From: Chionoecetes opilio
Taxonomy: Eukaryota; Arthropoda; Malacostraca; Decapoda; Majidae
Assembly: GCA_016584305.1 (NCBI GenBank)
Contig: JACEEZ010020422.1
Span: 1 to 64,000 of the forward strand
Direction: 5' to 3'
DNA length: 64,000 nt
Numbering within the stretch: position 1 is the stretch's first letter; the number at the start of each line of letters is the position of its first letter. This document shows, in pieces, positions 9,171-22,544 of this stretch. Below the pieces are notes generated by a model. That model had not been told where the DNA came from and ran no database searches. It worked only from the letters and a program-made list of their open reading frames with translations. Both the position numbers and the translations under genes were made by a program.

Positions 9171-10700
9171 AAGTAATTCCGACTCTTGGACGAGTTTTCT
9201 TTGAGTGTCATTGGGGGGGGTGCTTCCTTGTTCTTTACTCCTTTCGTTCTCTCTTCTGATTTTTTTTTTTTAACTCTTCTTGCTGTTGAGAATATTCTGA
9301 GGGGGATTCCTGAGGGTCAGTCATAGTCAAGGGGATATATCATGCCCTGTCGACAGACTTTTGCATGTGGCCGATGAATGAGCCAAGTATTTTCCATGGG
9401 GGTTCCCGTTGGTACCGACAGAGGCTTCACATTGCCCTGGGTTACTGTTACCTTTTGAAATCCTGTCAGTATGTCTTTTCCAACGAATAGACTCAGGCTG
9501 GTATTCATAATTCTAAATTAATCATTTCCTTTTTTCCCTTGCCCCTCACGGATTCGAACCGAGCCGAACACGAGATTGCCACCAAACACCGGCGCGTTAC
9601 CATTTCTGTCAATAAGGAACGTCCCACTTGACTTAAGTGGTTCTTGTGTTTTTATAATTCAATTACATAGAACATCATATCAAGTGGGGAAGATTATGGT
9701 CAGTCTGCAACAGATGTTATCCCAGCCTTGACAGGGAAAGGTTTTGGCTTTACCTGCGTTTTGTAAAGGAGAGGGTACCGCTATCATCATGAAGCCTGTG
9801 TTCTCCCTCGCCATGCTTATCGCTGCAAGGCGTTAATTTGCCGCCTCACCTCAAGAAGTTCTGTCTGTCTGCGTTCAAGTTACTTTGTTAGGAGATGGGA
9901 AGATGAACATTAACGCCTTCTCTGCCACAGAGAATGCGGTGGGTCTCACGTGGGTAAGTGTGTGCTCTTGTACCCGTTATTGCAGAGCGCAGGATGAGCT
10001 TGCAATTTCCTGAGAGTAGCATAATAAGTTGGCTGAACATTTTGAGGATGAAATGTTCATCTTCTCTCTGCTCCTATCTGGCAGACATTTTCGCCATTTG
10101 AATGAACTCAACTTGGTCCATGCAAGGAATGTTTGCTCACACTCTTGTTTGTGCGAGAAGGTAGAACTCCCTCAAGAAGAGAGCTCGCACTCCTGGAATC
10201 GTCGAATCCAGGAGGGAATGTGGGAAGCTTTCCTATCCTGGACGATAAATTGGGGAATAAGGACGTCCGGGTCCCTCTTGTAGAAAATATTGTTGCCACC
10301 TCTCGCAGACTTGAGACCACCATGACAAGTACTTTGCCAGGATCAATACTTTCCAGAATGGATTCAGCATCCCTTCTGGCAGACATGAGTGTGCTGACAA
10401 CCTGAAGGAGCTTTATTGATCCTGCAGGTGACCAGGTTTTTAGACAAAATTCCACACATGACATTGTCCTGGCTTCTGGTGTGATCAGTTGGTACGTCCC
10501 TGGACTGGCGAGGGCAGCGCTGGAGATTGATCATGTCATTTTCCAACTACCTATCTTTTGAAAGGCATTCTCCCCATGATCCAGATCAAAACATTGCCCG
10601 GAACCCTTCAAGTAGGCTGCTCCACGACATTAGGGTGACTCTGACCGAACTGAGCCTGGATTTCAGAAACTAGTCGCACATAATCAATTAAAAAAAAAAA
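9171..10700. other. Unrecognised stretch with one tRNA-like site
   Basis: No gene family is recognisable. Overlapping open frames on both strands at 10108-10464 (118 codons -, 90 codons +) carry no known motif, and at most one can be real. An 18-base A run closes the stretch at about 10690. Confidence 0.3.
9541..9612 (-). repeat. tRNA-like / SINE-head sequence
   Basis: The minus strand carries GGTTCGAATCC, a perfect Pol III box B (T-loop), preceded about 45 bases upstream by ATGGTAACGCGCCGG, which resembles box A of tRNA-derived SINEs. The two acceptor-stem halves do not pair and the T-stem pairs for only three bases, so it is not a working tRNA. A tRNA-derived SINE head or tRNA pseudogene is most likely. 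Confidence 0.35.
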
Positions 10701-10709
10701 AAAAAAACA

Positions 10710-11540
10710 ATCATTGGGGGGCATAAAGCCGTCCGCCACCCTTCCGACGCCACTCCCGGAGGTCCCTCACGGCGCGAGTCCCATGCAGGCTCCTTCCATA
10801 CAAGCAGTTCTCGACCAGAAAACATCAACTTGCCCACCAGCCACGAGCCTTGTTGGCGCCCCCTGGCCTCTTCCACGCGCGGATTGTCTTACTTACAGAT
10901 AGAACCCGATGGAAAAGGATCGGTTTCAGGGTAGCGTTGCCACATGCCCATATAGCCGAAGTTTGCGCTGACGACTATGTCAGGTAATAGGCCTGATCAT
11001 CTCCGTGCAATCGCGATTTGACACGTAATCATCCCAGGCGATACCCCATGATTCTGCGAAGACACGTTATTACCAGCATCGATTCGTCTCTTCAATTCGC
11101 TATTTAGTTCCCATGTCTCACAACCATAGAGTAAGACAGTGATCACAAGCGACTTGAAGATCCGGATCTTGATCCTCCTGCACAGGTAACGACAACGCCA
11201 AATACCCTTGCTGACGCGATTCCAACACCGTTCTGCGGTATGCCATCCGCCGTAAGACTTTTTGAACGTGAACCCGCCGTCATTAGGACTGCGCTACCAC
11301 GGTACTTAAAACTTTCAAGATCTCAATGTCCTTTGCCACACGCATGAACATACTGTACTGTTCATCTAGTAAGCCTCCCAAACACCTGGACCTTGGTCTT
11401 GGCCAGGAGAACCTCAAGTCCCCAAGGCTTGCCTCCTCGTGCAGCGCCTCGAGAAGCCATCACCGATGACCACATAAGCAACAAGGACCAGGTCCGCACA
11501 TAGCAACACAAAATCCCGTTTGATGAGTGGTAAATGTTCA
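10710..11540 (-). pseudogene. LINE reverse transcriptase C-terminal remnant (RTE-like)
   Basis: On the minus strand the pieces run WVADLVLVA near 11500, then KSYGGWHTAERCWNR, YLCRRIKIRIFKSLVITVLL, YGCETWELNSELKRRIDA and MITC near 11030. They continue as RKLRLYGHVATLP near 10945 and a final block with RPRGR-like and GWR(T)A...CPP features that ends near 10730. VLLYGCETW(T)LxxxLxxRIDxF followed by LRLYGHVA is characteristic of the C-terminal region of a LINE group common in marine invertebrates. Multiple frameshifts are needed. The catalytic core upstream is missing. Confidence 0.62.
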
Positions 11541-11833
11541 ATTACCCTGCTGTTTTATGTTTGAGAGATGAGTTTGTTCCATAGCTCGTAAACTCTTTTT
11601 GTTTCGTCTTTTCTTATTGTTTTTGCTATGTAGTGGCATCCCTATTATTTTAGATTTTTTTTTGTTTGATGTAACGAAAATATATTGATCAAGCAGTTAC
11701 TTCACGTTCACTCTTACTTTATCCATTTAGTAGTTAGCAACTGCGTGGTCCTTTTATTCTTTTTATTTTTTATTTAAACATACATATAAAATAAGCCCAA
11801 GGTGCACTGTCGTGTGGCTGCCTTCTTGAAGTA
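11541..11833. other. AT-rich spacer
   Basis: T-rich sequence between the LINE remnant and the mariner-type element. Nothing is recognisable. Confidence 0.3.
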
Positions 11834-14800
11834 ATCGTACCAGTACCATTTTCATCATTCTTGATTTAATGCAATCAATCGCATCAGCCATTAACAGTAT
11901 AAATCAAACAATAGCTCTCGTCTCACTTTTTGTATCCAGTCAGCCGTTTTTTAAATAATCCTGCAATCAAAATTTCTGCTGAATTGTATCCCCGAGCTTT
12001 TCAAAACGCTCTCAGGTTTGCAAGACGCTCAACGGCTCACGCTCAGGTGACGTAGCATCAGGGAGGCCTCATCTTCCCGCAGCTGATCCAGAGAGCACGT
12101 AACACCATAGATAAATAAAGGGTGCACACCGAGTTATATTGCAATGTTGTAACAGGAGATGACCGAATTATTCTAAGAACAATAATGCTCTATACCTATG
12201 CTTTCTCTGAAGCTTCCTTAACGTGACTGGAGTAGCAAGAATACGCGGCGTACTCGATAACTCACGCTAGGCGGGAGGCAGAGTGTGGACCTGAGATGTG
12301 CACTCGCTGCGTATGCCCCCGGTGAACATTCATCACTTATTTAATCATAATTCTACACTAGTTATGAGGACAATTAACAGTATCTTTAATAAGTTTTACT
12401 GTCACTACAATTCGATATTAATAAAACAGGCTAGTTATTTCCAAATAAGCGTTACAGATGAGAAACGCAAGGCTGTCATAAGCATATGTAGAAGGTCTAC
12501 TATATCACATTATATCGGCGAGAGGAGAGGCAAGTGGGTAGAGGATGGGTGACCGGGTGACTAGGCTACATCTCGAGCTGTGTCCGTCCTTCATCCCATG
12601 CCCAGATTAGATAGGCAGTGGTTATATTTTGAGAGATTGACTCTTGCGTGGACAATGCCGTACTCTATACAGTAACGAGTGACGTATGGCGGGATATGGT
12701 GTTTATCTACGGGTTTCTGCATGGAAAGTGCAAATCTGACCGCTAAACAAGGAAATACAGAAGAGATCCCCTATGTCGCGGAATATGTCCCCAATGTTTT
12801 CGAACATTTCTACAGGGTTATTCAACACATCTCGTCCAAAGGATCTTTCCCTGGAATGGGTTGCAACACTGAAAGGATAGGGGAACTGGAAAGGTGAGGC
12901 AGATTCTCAGCAGCGGAAAACACCCAGACATAAGCACAATAAAATTTACCTCCGACTTGGAGGTTTCTCACATGAAGCATGGAGGGTGCTGAGAACAGAA
13001 GGTCCTTCACCTATCATCTGCACAAGGTTCAACATCTTAGGATGGAGATTCAGGTGAGGCGATTGAGTTTTTTTAAATCGCTACAAGCAATTCCCAGGCT
13101 GTGGAAATATATTTATCGTTCACCGAGAGGCAACCATTTACCCGTGCCAAGGATGCATATGCCATATGAACATTGGTTATCAAAGGAGAATCCTCACAAG
13201 ATGGTAAGGAAGTAATTTCCACAAAGATTTTCTATTAAATGTCTGGGTGTGGCATGATTGGTGAGCACTTGAATTGGCCCCACATCACTAACTTTCAAGA
13301 TCGCATTAACGGGGATATTTATGCTAACTTTTTGATAGATCACCTCCCCTCACTCCTAATGTTCCCCTGGGACACGGCGCCGACTAGTATTTAAAAAAAA
13401 AAGCATGACAGGGCCAAACTTTACCAACACTTCAGTAAGCAAGTGAGGCTGCCATCTTGACCAAGCATTTACTGGACGGGTGTATAGGACCGGGAGGACC
13501 ACACCCATGGCCTGCCAGATCAACCAGACCTAACACACTGGAGTTTTTCTCTGGGGAGACATGAATCCCTGTATACATAAGAAAAGTGACAACGAAGCAG
13601 GAACTACTTCTGGAGAGAATATGGCAGCTTCACAGCAACAGCAAGAACAAGCCAGAAAATTCTAAGAAAAAGGTTCATTCCATGACTTCCGTTCGGCGCA
13701 ACTGTGTATTGAAGCTGATGGTGCCACTTTGACCTTGATTGATCATCACAACATTAGGTAAGTCATGATACAAGAGACAGTACGTAGAGTAAGTAGATCG
13801 ATCTGTCCGGGAGATTTACTGACTTCAGCATTAGAAGTTGCTACGTAGCATTTTTAACAGTATTAGAGTTTGCAAATTTCAGCTTATGGCTGTCTTCATG
13901 TAAGTGCTTATCAGTAATTTAATTATCTTTATTCTCGTTTATAAGATCTGTAAATGCTCCCCTAATTGTAACAATCATAATTAACTAATGGTCATATTTC
14001 AGAGATGACCACGATCCGTAATAATCCCCATATCCAGAACCCCATATCCAGAATAATCCTCCACATTACCGTAGCGTACAAACACTGTCTACACTTATTT
14101 CTCTCAAATTTGATACCTAAATAAGTCATGATTTAACTCTCTCACACTAGAACACTGCGCTATCTGGGCTGGGAAAGGCAGGGCCAAAGCTGATTATCCT
14201 CGCACGGCACCCTACCCTAACCCCACCTTTCCGTATCCGCTCCGCCGACTAATGCCAAGTTAGCCCTTTACATTATTGCTTAGGAAGCAGCCCGTTCTGT
14301 TTCTCTATTGAATATGCTTTAGTTATGGTAAATACGGAGCCGTTTATTATAACGATTGTGTATTCAAACTTGATAAGATCTGTAATATGTCGCATAACTG
14401 ATTGTAGGGAAATTCATGATTAATGAATTCATAATTTCACAGCCGGGGGTGACTATAGCGGCGCGAGTGCACATTCTCATACCTCCTGCCAGAATCAAGA
14501 AGACAGATACAGAAAGATTAAGAGACACCTTGTTAAATCCACCCTCGTACTCAGGCTAAACATATAGTATCCCATGACAATCTGAGGGTCGTTTTCCTCA
14601 TATTATAGACGCTACTACACGCACCAGCGTCATTTTCTTTACACGGTGTCAGATTGAGCATCGTACTCTAAAATCTGTCCACAGCGACAGATTCACTGTC
14701 TGACCCGAAGTACAATTGGCTAGTCATAACATTTGCCGACAGGCTCCAGACAGAGTGTCTGCGGGCGTCCCTGTTCTGACGTCCATCATACAGTCGTAGC

Positions 14801-14965
14801 CCTGTTGGGGGAAGATTTTTTTTTTTCGCGCGCTTTTTACAAAAGTCAGTTGTTTTATTACACGGAAATACAAGCGGCCTGGAATAATTATTTTTGTGGT
14901 GAGTCGTGTTTTTCTTAATGTAACATTCAACATAATTCGGTCAAAAAAAAATGGGTCTGGACGAT
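11834..14965 (+). mobile_element. Mariner-superfamily element with inverted ends and TA duplication
   Basis: The left end reads ATCGTACCAGTACCATTTT and the reverse of the right end reads ATCGTCCAGACCCATTTTT. Both are flanked by TA (11832-11833 and 14966-14967), the invariant target of Tc1/mariner insertions. Between them the plus strand holds a decayed mariner-type transposase (12679-13770). The first ~230 and last ~190 bases match the ends of the foldback element at 48787-49682, which confirms the boundaries independently. At 3.1 kb it is longer than most mariners; the extra length lies mainly in 13770-14750, where I recognise nothing and a nested insertion is possible. Confidence 0.72.
12679..13770 (+). 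pseudogene. Decayed mariner-type transposase (DDE_3 fold)
   Basis: Segments appear in the right order, in changing frames. An N-terminal helix-turn-helix-like part comes first (GFCMESANLTAK ... HISSKGSFPG). YHLHKVQHLRMEIQVRRLSF follows near 13010-13070, then YEHWLSKENPHK near 13165, and HLNWPHITNFQDRINGDIYA with NFLIDHLPSLL near 13270-13370. After these come IGPGGPHPWPARSTRPNTLE and FFSGET near 13480-13560. Near 13690-13740 the frame reads RSAQLCIEADGATLT. In arthropod homologues these correspond to INGxxYxxFL, WIGRGGPVxWPxRSPDLTPxDFFLWG and LxxCIxxxGxHFEHL. The acidic residues of the FTDE-like region are altered and several stops interrupt, so it is inactive. It lies centrally between the TA-flanked ends of the 11834-14965 element. 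Confidence 0.72.
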
Positions 14966-14967
14966 TA

Positions 14968-17900
14968 CTTTCAGGCAAGTCCTTTGCGTACATCAGATTT
15001 TAGCCCAGATGTTAGGGGTGCTAGGACTTCCAGACCTGACTACGGGGGTGCTGAATGGTCGAATACAACGGTTATGTGCAACGCTGGTATTATGGGCGTT
15101 GCGTGTGTTGAGCGTCGACAGAGTGGAACTCAGCCAACATGACTTGCGAGCCGCGTGTCCTGGAGGAATACCAGTCCTAAATCTCGCTCGGTGCTGCGTG
15201 CGTATAGACAATACACTAGTCTTAGTGATCAGCTGTCTCAACAGCGCTGCGTACGTCTAAGTCACGTCTGCCCACTCTCAGCGCTAGAAGGAATCTCTCA
15301 CTGTCCTCACTGCTAGGTAGCGGCGAGCTTTGTTGGTGGGTACAGGTCAAAGATTTATTTCGTGCTTTACTATGTGTGAAGTGAGGGCGTGAAGTGACGG
15401 CGAAAGTCAAGAGTGTTGGGATGACGTTTATTCTTCTTCCTCGCCGTCCTCACTTTCTCGTCACTCTCCCCTCACCTTCTATCACCTCCTTCACTTTCTC
15501 TCTCTCTCTCTCCTTCTCCTCCTCTCATCTTCTCTTTCGTCGGAGGACGGGGGAGGGACCCTCAGCTTGTGGTCAGCAACTTGCAGGTGGCTGCGCTGCC
15601 CATCCTTTGCAGCAGATAAGGAAGATGTGGCGTAGCATAACTCATCGCCTCTCTCCCTCTTCCCTCTCCGATCATCAGTTCTCTCTGTCCTCTTATCTTT
15701 CTCCTCCTCCATTTCCTCACTATTATCCTTACTTCCCTTCTATTACCTCATTCTTTCACGTCTCCAGCCCTCCATCCTTCAAAAGAGACAAATGTGTACC
15801 TAATTGAAGATGCTTTCTTGGGTTTCTTCTTGTTCGGCGTAGGCTAACGAGTGCCTAGAAGAATTGCGAGTTTACCGTTAAATGTGTCTCTAGTGCTTGC
15901 AGTTCTTCTCACGTTTTTCTTTCCTCCATGGAGACAGAATGAGCAATCATTTCAATCTCCTCAAGCTCTGCATGTAGATTATAGCGAAGGGTGGGGCTTG
16001 TGGAGTGTCCTTTCTGTGAACTAGCTCTTGTTAAGGATCTTTCTCGTGTCAGTAAATTTTCCTAGCCCGAGGGTAGTTGGGTTTCGTCACGTCAACTGTT
16101 TCGTTTGTATGATTTTTAGTGGGCACATTATTATTTGCCGACTCCAGGCATCTTCTTTAGGAAGATACGAGAGCTTCATAATTGTTGGATTCTTCTCTTT
16201 ACACAACAAGGTGGCCACGGCCAGTCAGTTCAAGTTCTCCTCCCACTTATGTCTCGCAGTCTATCTATTGCACATATACAGAATTTAAAGTATTGTCCAG
16301 ACCACAATTTTTTTTCTATTGCATCATTATAGTTGTGTTTCAGGAGTACAAAACATACTAAGCCCACAAAAAATTATTCTATTTCAACGGCTTATTTCCC
16401 GAAAACATGACTTTTACGTACAAGCCGGAAAAGCAACAGCCTCTTCCAACCGTGATGGCAGTTGAAACTAAGGCTCCTTGCCCTGCTGCTGTGGCAGGTT
16501 ATGCTTCATGGAAGATCCAAAATCCCTATTCTGCGTTGGACAAGTCGTTGCCAGACGAGTCCGTTGTTCTTCTCACAAATCCCCCCACACCCTCCTTGAT
16601 TGCGTCACACTACAACAACTGGCGTCTTTCGACTCTCAACAGCGCATCCAAGGTCTTCATCCCATCGGAAGGTGGTTGAGGTTTTTGAGTAGTTCGCGAC
16701 GCACATTTTATCTGCCATATGCTGGATGCTGAGCGGACCTGATTCCACCACCAACCAAGGCACGTAATCATCAACATTGATCTAGCTGCGTGTGGCGTGA
16801 AGGAACTCTCGCTGGCTCATTCAGGTATTGCAACTGGCAGGTTGAACTGTGTCCCAGTGTAATTTTCTTACCCTGCAAACTCACAGTGTCTTGTGCATAA
16901 CGCACGAATTTTCTCCTGGGTTAAGTTGTGACGCCATGGTGACCGAAACATGTTGAGGCACAATTCTGTAAACACTTGTGAAGAACCCTAGACTTTTATG
17001 GTGTCGTGACCAGATGAGAGTATCATCTTGCACTTAGTGTTAAGTAGTGTATGATAACGATGAGGCTGCGATTATTGGGCTCATAGTGCGTCTGTGGTAA
17101 TTATAGCCATCGCCCCATGCTAATGTATACTTGTGGGTGCACACAGTAAATACGTACTCCTCACCCAAGGTATGTCAGTAAATCGTTGTGGTAGTGTCGT
17201 GGATCATACCGCATTGCGTACGATGAGCACACTGCGTGATACGCCATATCTTTCCAGACACCAAAACTGATTTCCTTCCTTCCTCTATGCATACCTTGGC
17301 ACTGAACGTCCTTGATCGTGACATGGGATGAGGCCTTATTTGAGTGTTGATGACGTTCCATTTTTTAGCTAATCGTGGCACATTACAATAGACCCTGAAA
17401 TCACACTGTGCGTCGTGGTCAACCATTTCTGCTTTGCACATTACAATCATGATGCCGGGGTGGTGGAAGCCCAAGTACAGCAGTTTCGCCAATATGGGAG
17501 ACTGCGACGATTCGATATCCGAAGCCTGATCACCGTCATTGGCGGTAAAGGCCTGAGGCTTTTGAACTTTCTCACAGCCAGTGGAGAATGATACTTGGGG
17601 GCGGGTGTGGATTGCTTTTGATAGTGCGTGGCATGACAGCATTTATGGGGTACCTTCTGCGTCTGGATGGATCATTTAATCTCATGGGTTCATCTATTTT
17701 TAAGTTGGGTGTTGGTGGTGTTTCACATGTAATTTGAGTTTGCGAGCTACTGTATAGTTGGGTAAGTGTGCATGGCCCTGTTTGTCGGAGATGTTGTGGG
17801 AGAGCATGGATATCAGGCTTGTGGGTGAATAGGGGCTTAGTGTGGGGCATGTCTTGGCATTTGGTGGCAAAATAATAATACAAAAACATAACGGTAGTGG

Positions 17901-20900
17901 CTCACCAGGTAGTAAAAGCTAATCCTTTTTCGGATGACGGTTATGAGCTTGTAGGATAGTGTTGATGAACCTGACTTCCCTACCCGTCGGGAAGTTGTTG
18001 GTTGACTGCGCAAGCATCACTCACACATGCTTCGCGGCTGAGGAAGATCCTCGTTCACACTCATCCGTGACATACACAACCTGTCTAGTTTCTATTGTTT
18101 CCCTTGTCGGTCCGTTCCAGCGAAGCGGAGGATTTGCGCATACCAAGGAGGTTTATACTTCGTTTTAGCTGCATGCATTCTCATGGAGACTGGGATAGGT
18201 CTTTTTTTGCAGAGGCCAAGGCGACGAATCATACCATCTGGCAAGACAGCATTGGCAAGGTCGCCCGTGTCCGGCCATTACTGGGAGGTTCATGGTATTT
18301 GGTGGCCTTCAATGGAATCCAGGTCTCTGTAGTCCGCTCCATGCAGACACACACGATAACTTATGATTGGTTGTGCATGTGTTGCTATTGTCGTCCTCAG
18401 TCAGTCCGAAATCTGGTCATACAGGTGATGGCTTACACGTCCAATGACGACCGGTAGCTTGTTTTGCCCATCCTCGGCTTGACATGAGATACGTAAGGGT
18501 GCTAGTGGTACCTTGGGGTTTGTCCCGTGGTTCTTCATAGGGGTGGATGGGTCTGCAAAGGCCTGGAGACTCTTCCCTCGTCATACAAACAGGCCGCTGC
18601 ACTGCATTGGGAGAGTCGCTGGACTACTGCGACACATAAACATGCCAATTAAAAGTGAATGTCCGCTTGTTACACCTTCGACAGTGTGATTAATGCCGGG
18701 CGCACCTTTTTCCTATCCGTGGGGTGGAGCTTTCTTACACCATTGACCATCTTCTACGCACATGGAAACAGCACCTGGTGAATCCTGTCTAGACTGCTTT
18801 CTCTTCTCACCGTATGGGTGGGGGTCGGCACTGCTTGTGTTTTTAATTCCTTTATAAAGCCTGTGAGTGGCGGCTGCGCCTTGTGAGTGAGTAAATCCCC
18901 CGCTTTCCCGTCCCATCCCGCGTGTAATCTAGCCACAAAGCCGCCGTACAGCAACAAAGACGTCAACACTGACGTCACAACAATCAAAAGTATCCCTAAC
19001 CCGCACACCGTACATCCGCTGTAACTTGGCGCAATCCGTACAAAGCTCTAATTCGAAGTCATCTCTCCCGCTCGACGACTGTACTCTCGAGCGAGAAGAT
19101 ATGCGCAACCTTGTGCCCCAGTATACCACAAATACCACTCAAGCGGTGATGATAGGTGAGACGGCGTCATTGTTTTGCACGTTGTTGTTGTAAGACGAAG
19201 CGGCTACAACAGCGGGGCGGAGGGGAAGTCCGCGTAGCCTTAAAAGTGTGATTAGTCCCAGAGCCGCTTGCCAGCGTTCTTTAGCCGCAAAAAATTGAAC
19301 ATCTCCCTCAAGGGGCATTTTTTTTTCTTGATTAGGGTTTCCCCATAGGTCAAGCTGTATTTTTTACTGTCATCTCAAACCTCTGGCTAACACATATCGC
19401 AAGAGCTCAGCTGTTGGTATGAACATCAGTATTACAATTCTGGCAACTGTAGCACGAACTTACTACATTGGCCCTGACCTTGATAACGAGCTCAGAAGGC
19501 ACGTATTGGTTTCATCGTGATCTTGTTTCATGTTATGCAATGTGAATCTAGCTACCATTGCAGTTTTCTTCTCTGAGACAGCGAGTTTTTTTCATAGCTG
19601 CAAGCACGGACCTCCTCTGTTATGCCGTCTGCCAAGAACTATTTCGACAAATAGCCGGATCTGGTCAAGTGTCTCTACGTCAAGTCCTTCTTCACAAGCA
19701 ATATCTATATCAGTTCAGCTGATCATGCCTCTTATTCCGGGGACGGGGGGGGGGGAGATGTCCCTTGTGAACCTTTTTGTGTAGCCGAAGACATACACCT
19801 TCATCGAGTCCAAAAGTAAGACGCATTCCTCACTTGATCCGCAGTATGATATTTGTGTGGACTCATGACTTTCATCTACTTGTGACACCGTTTTTGGGTG
19901 CTGTGTTGTCTGCTGTGGAGTGCACTGTAGGAGTTGTACCACGATTGCTGCAACGTCCAGGTCTTCCTCGTGCTTTAAACTCGCCCCAGTCACGTAGTAC
20001 CAACTCAGTGGCAACAGGACGACGCAAGCATTGGTTTGCTTTGTAGCCGTTGGGTAAAGCAGCTGTCAGGATAGCACGTCACTTTGGGTCACGTGGTCCA
20101 GGTTCTACACAAGGTGCCTCCAAATTTGTTCAGACAAGAATGCTTTCCTCCAGAACAGAGAGCTGAAATACCACAGAAAATCGCAGATGAGTCTTGGCAA
20201 AACGACAGTCTAACTCGCTAATCAAAGCAGTCCTAATACTTCATAAGAGATGCTGCTGTGCTGCAACGTGACTTGAGTCAGATTCTTTTGACCGCATTGT
20301 TCATCTCACACGATGATATTCTCATCAAGTTGTACGAGGTTTTGCTTCTGCCGACTTTCTTATTCTTAATGGTGAAAATTGCAGCATTTCTTACAGATAC
20401 AGTAACCTCTCAGAGTAAACTGCTCGATCAAGTTGGATTTTGCCTATCAGCTAGATTTTCGCTGAGTGATGAAATGACTTGACATGCTTTTCCTCGGTAC
20501 AGCTTGTTTGTCCAGTAGCTGCTGTGATACTATAGTTGCATTTTTCCTAGAATTTCCGACATAAAAAATCGCACAGGAAAATACGACAAACTCTGCGTCT
20601 ATACTGCACAAGTAAGGCCTATACCCTCGAGCGGATCCAGCTCGAGATCCAGTGTCATCTGCAGAATCTCCTTCAGGAGTCGTAATTACTATATACATTC
20701 CAGCACGCAGCAAAGCGTTTCACACGAGATGGCGCCGCCAACACCACCGTGTGTTCAACAAGCGACGCCTGATAAGGCTGCCTTATCATGCTCAAGAAAG
20801 GGAGGTCATGACCCACCACTGCGACCACTCTCAGGTCACGAGCCAATTTATCTTCCTCTTCTTCACAGAGAGTCAGGTGGTGTTATCAATACTATACATA

Positions 20901-21300
20901 GCATCTCAGTCAACACACACATTTCATCTCCTGCAGACATCAACAAAACCCAATACACACCAATTTTCGAAATCATAACCAAACAAAATAGTCTGTTTGC
21001 TCAACAGGAGAATAACCACTTTGCAGTTGTGTGAGCTACGTGATATGGAACAGAATATGGATGGGTAATAAATACTAACCGAAGCGCTAATAAACTTGCA
21101 ATTAGCCACGTATCATATAACGATCCAATTAAATACAATTAGATTCATTTTATAATGTAAACATTAGGTAAATTGCACGAAGCACATATAAAATGATGTA
21201 ATTAACAGCAACTCTTCTTACCAAACTCATCTTTGTTTGGGCTAACATAACAAATCATAAGACAATGTTGTCATTAGGAAGTGTGTGTTAGGAATTAGAG
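14968..21300. other. Long stretch without a recognisable gene
   Basis: No conserved family could be read on either strand. The longest frames are 17642-17175 (-, 155 codons, mixed composition, contains YCNVPRLAKKWNVIN) and 18095-18457 (+, 120 codons). Neither has a known motif, and each overlaps frames on other strands. 15420-15780 is pyrimidine-rich (TTCCTC-type). A nine-base G run sits at about 19746. No splice-supported exon chain could be built. Confidence 0.3.
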
Positions 21301-21309
21301 AGGACAGAC

Positions 21310-21414
21310 CCCGACAGGAAACGACAGACAGACAGACAGACCAGAAAAGAAAAAATAAAGTAAAAACCAGATCAGAGAGAGAGCAGAGAGAGAGAGAGAG
21401 AGAGAAGAGAGGAG

Positions 21415-21451
<37 letters not shown>

Positions 21452-21509
21452 AGGAGATAGAAGAGAGAGAGAGAGAGAGAGAGTAGAGAGAGAAGAGAGA
21501 GGAGAGAGT

Positions 21510-21560
<51 letters not shown>

Positions 21561-22085
21561 CGACGACAGACAGACAGACAGAAAGACAGACAGAACAGAC
21601 AGACAGACGACAGAACAGACAGACAGACGACAGACAGACAGAAGACAGACAGACAGCACAGACAGACCAGACAGACAGACAGACAGACAGACAGAACAGT
21701 ACAGAAAGTCCAACAGATCAGACCAGACAGACAGACAAGTGTTCAAGGACAGCGACACTACAGAACCAGACAGAGAAGCTATGAGAAACAGAGTGAGATG
21801 AGAATGACATACAGACAGTACATGGCCATGACAGACCAGACAGACAGAACTAGATCCGATAGAGAGACGAGACAGACAGACAGAACAGATCGACAGAAAG
21901 AGAGACAGACAGACAGACGGATCGACTAGACGTCAGACAGATACAGAGACATGACAGACAGACGGATCTGACAGTCTCGACACAGTAGGAGAGTGGACGT
22001 ACAAGCCCAGCCACAAGACACTGAGCCGGATACAGGACATACACGACAGACCGACAGTGAGAGACAGACAAGCACAGGACAATCA
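21310..22085 (+). repeat. Compound (GA)n and (GACA)n microsatellite
   Basis: 21372-21560 is nearly pure GAGAGA. 21570-22085 is GACAGACAGACA with interruptions such as GATCGACAGA and GGATCGACTAGACG. Arg/Asp/Thr-rich frames across it, including a 214-codon one, are low-complexity artefacts. The order GA then GACA is the exact reverse complement of the TGTC-then-CT order at 2150-2917. Confidence 0.92.
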
Positions 22086-22544
22086 TGAGAGAGAGTCGCA
22101 ACTCGTGGTCGTTTTGCTTCGCTGTCGCGCCTTCCTCACAGCCACCAAGATTGGCCCGAGGCCGTACCGCCCAACAAATGGACGACGGGACAATAACGCT
22201 ACAATTCGGACGATGACGACCGACGTAGGTTATCTAGACCGAAGTACACCACAATACCTACGCTGAGCTACTATCATAACAACTCTCCCATACTTTATAA
22301 GCGCGGTAGTTAACCTTGTGTCACCGTTTAATTAAGGGTCCGATTAAGGTTTAGGTGACGAAGACGTTTTTGTAGCTCCATATTTCAGGGTGTTTTGGTG
22401 GTTTCCTGGGGGGGGGGGGGGGGGAATTATTTGTTTTTTTGTGATTTAGAGGCTTTTGTGGGATTTTGTGATGGGGGGGAAGGAAATGTCCGAAATGCCT
22501 TTTTTCGAGGATTCCGATTCTTCCGATTCCATCGCCTCCGTTCC
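22086..22544. other. Spacer with a long G homopolymer
   Basis: No gene is recognisable. A run of about 18 G lies at 22408-22425, a likely spot for assembly length error. Confidence 0.3.

Noticed and set aside
17175..17642. 155-codon minus-strand frame as a host exon
   Set aside because: No motif, no supporting splice chain and no repeat relation; kept only as a note in the interval entry.
20625..20665. Cluster of restriction-site-like hexamers (CTCGAG, GGATCC, CTCGAG, CTGCAG) suggesting cloning vector
   Set aside because: No vector backbone, promoter or marker sequence follows; isolated hexamers occur by chance.
21285..21929. 214-codon Arg/Glu/Asp/Thr-rich frame, SR-protein-like
   Set aside because: Entirely encoded by (GA)n and (GACA)n microsatellite.
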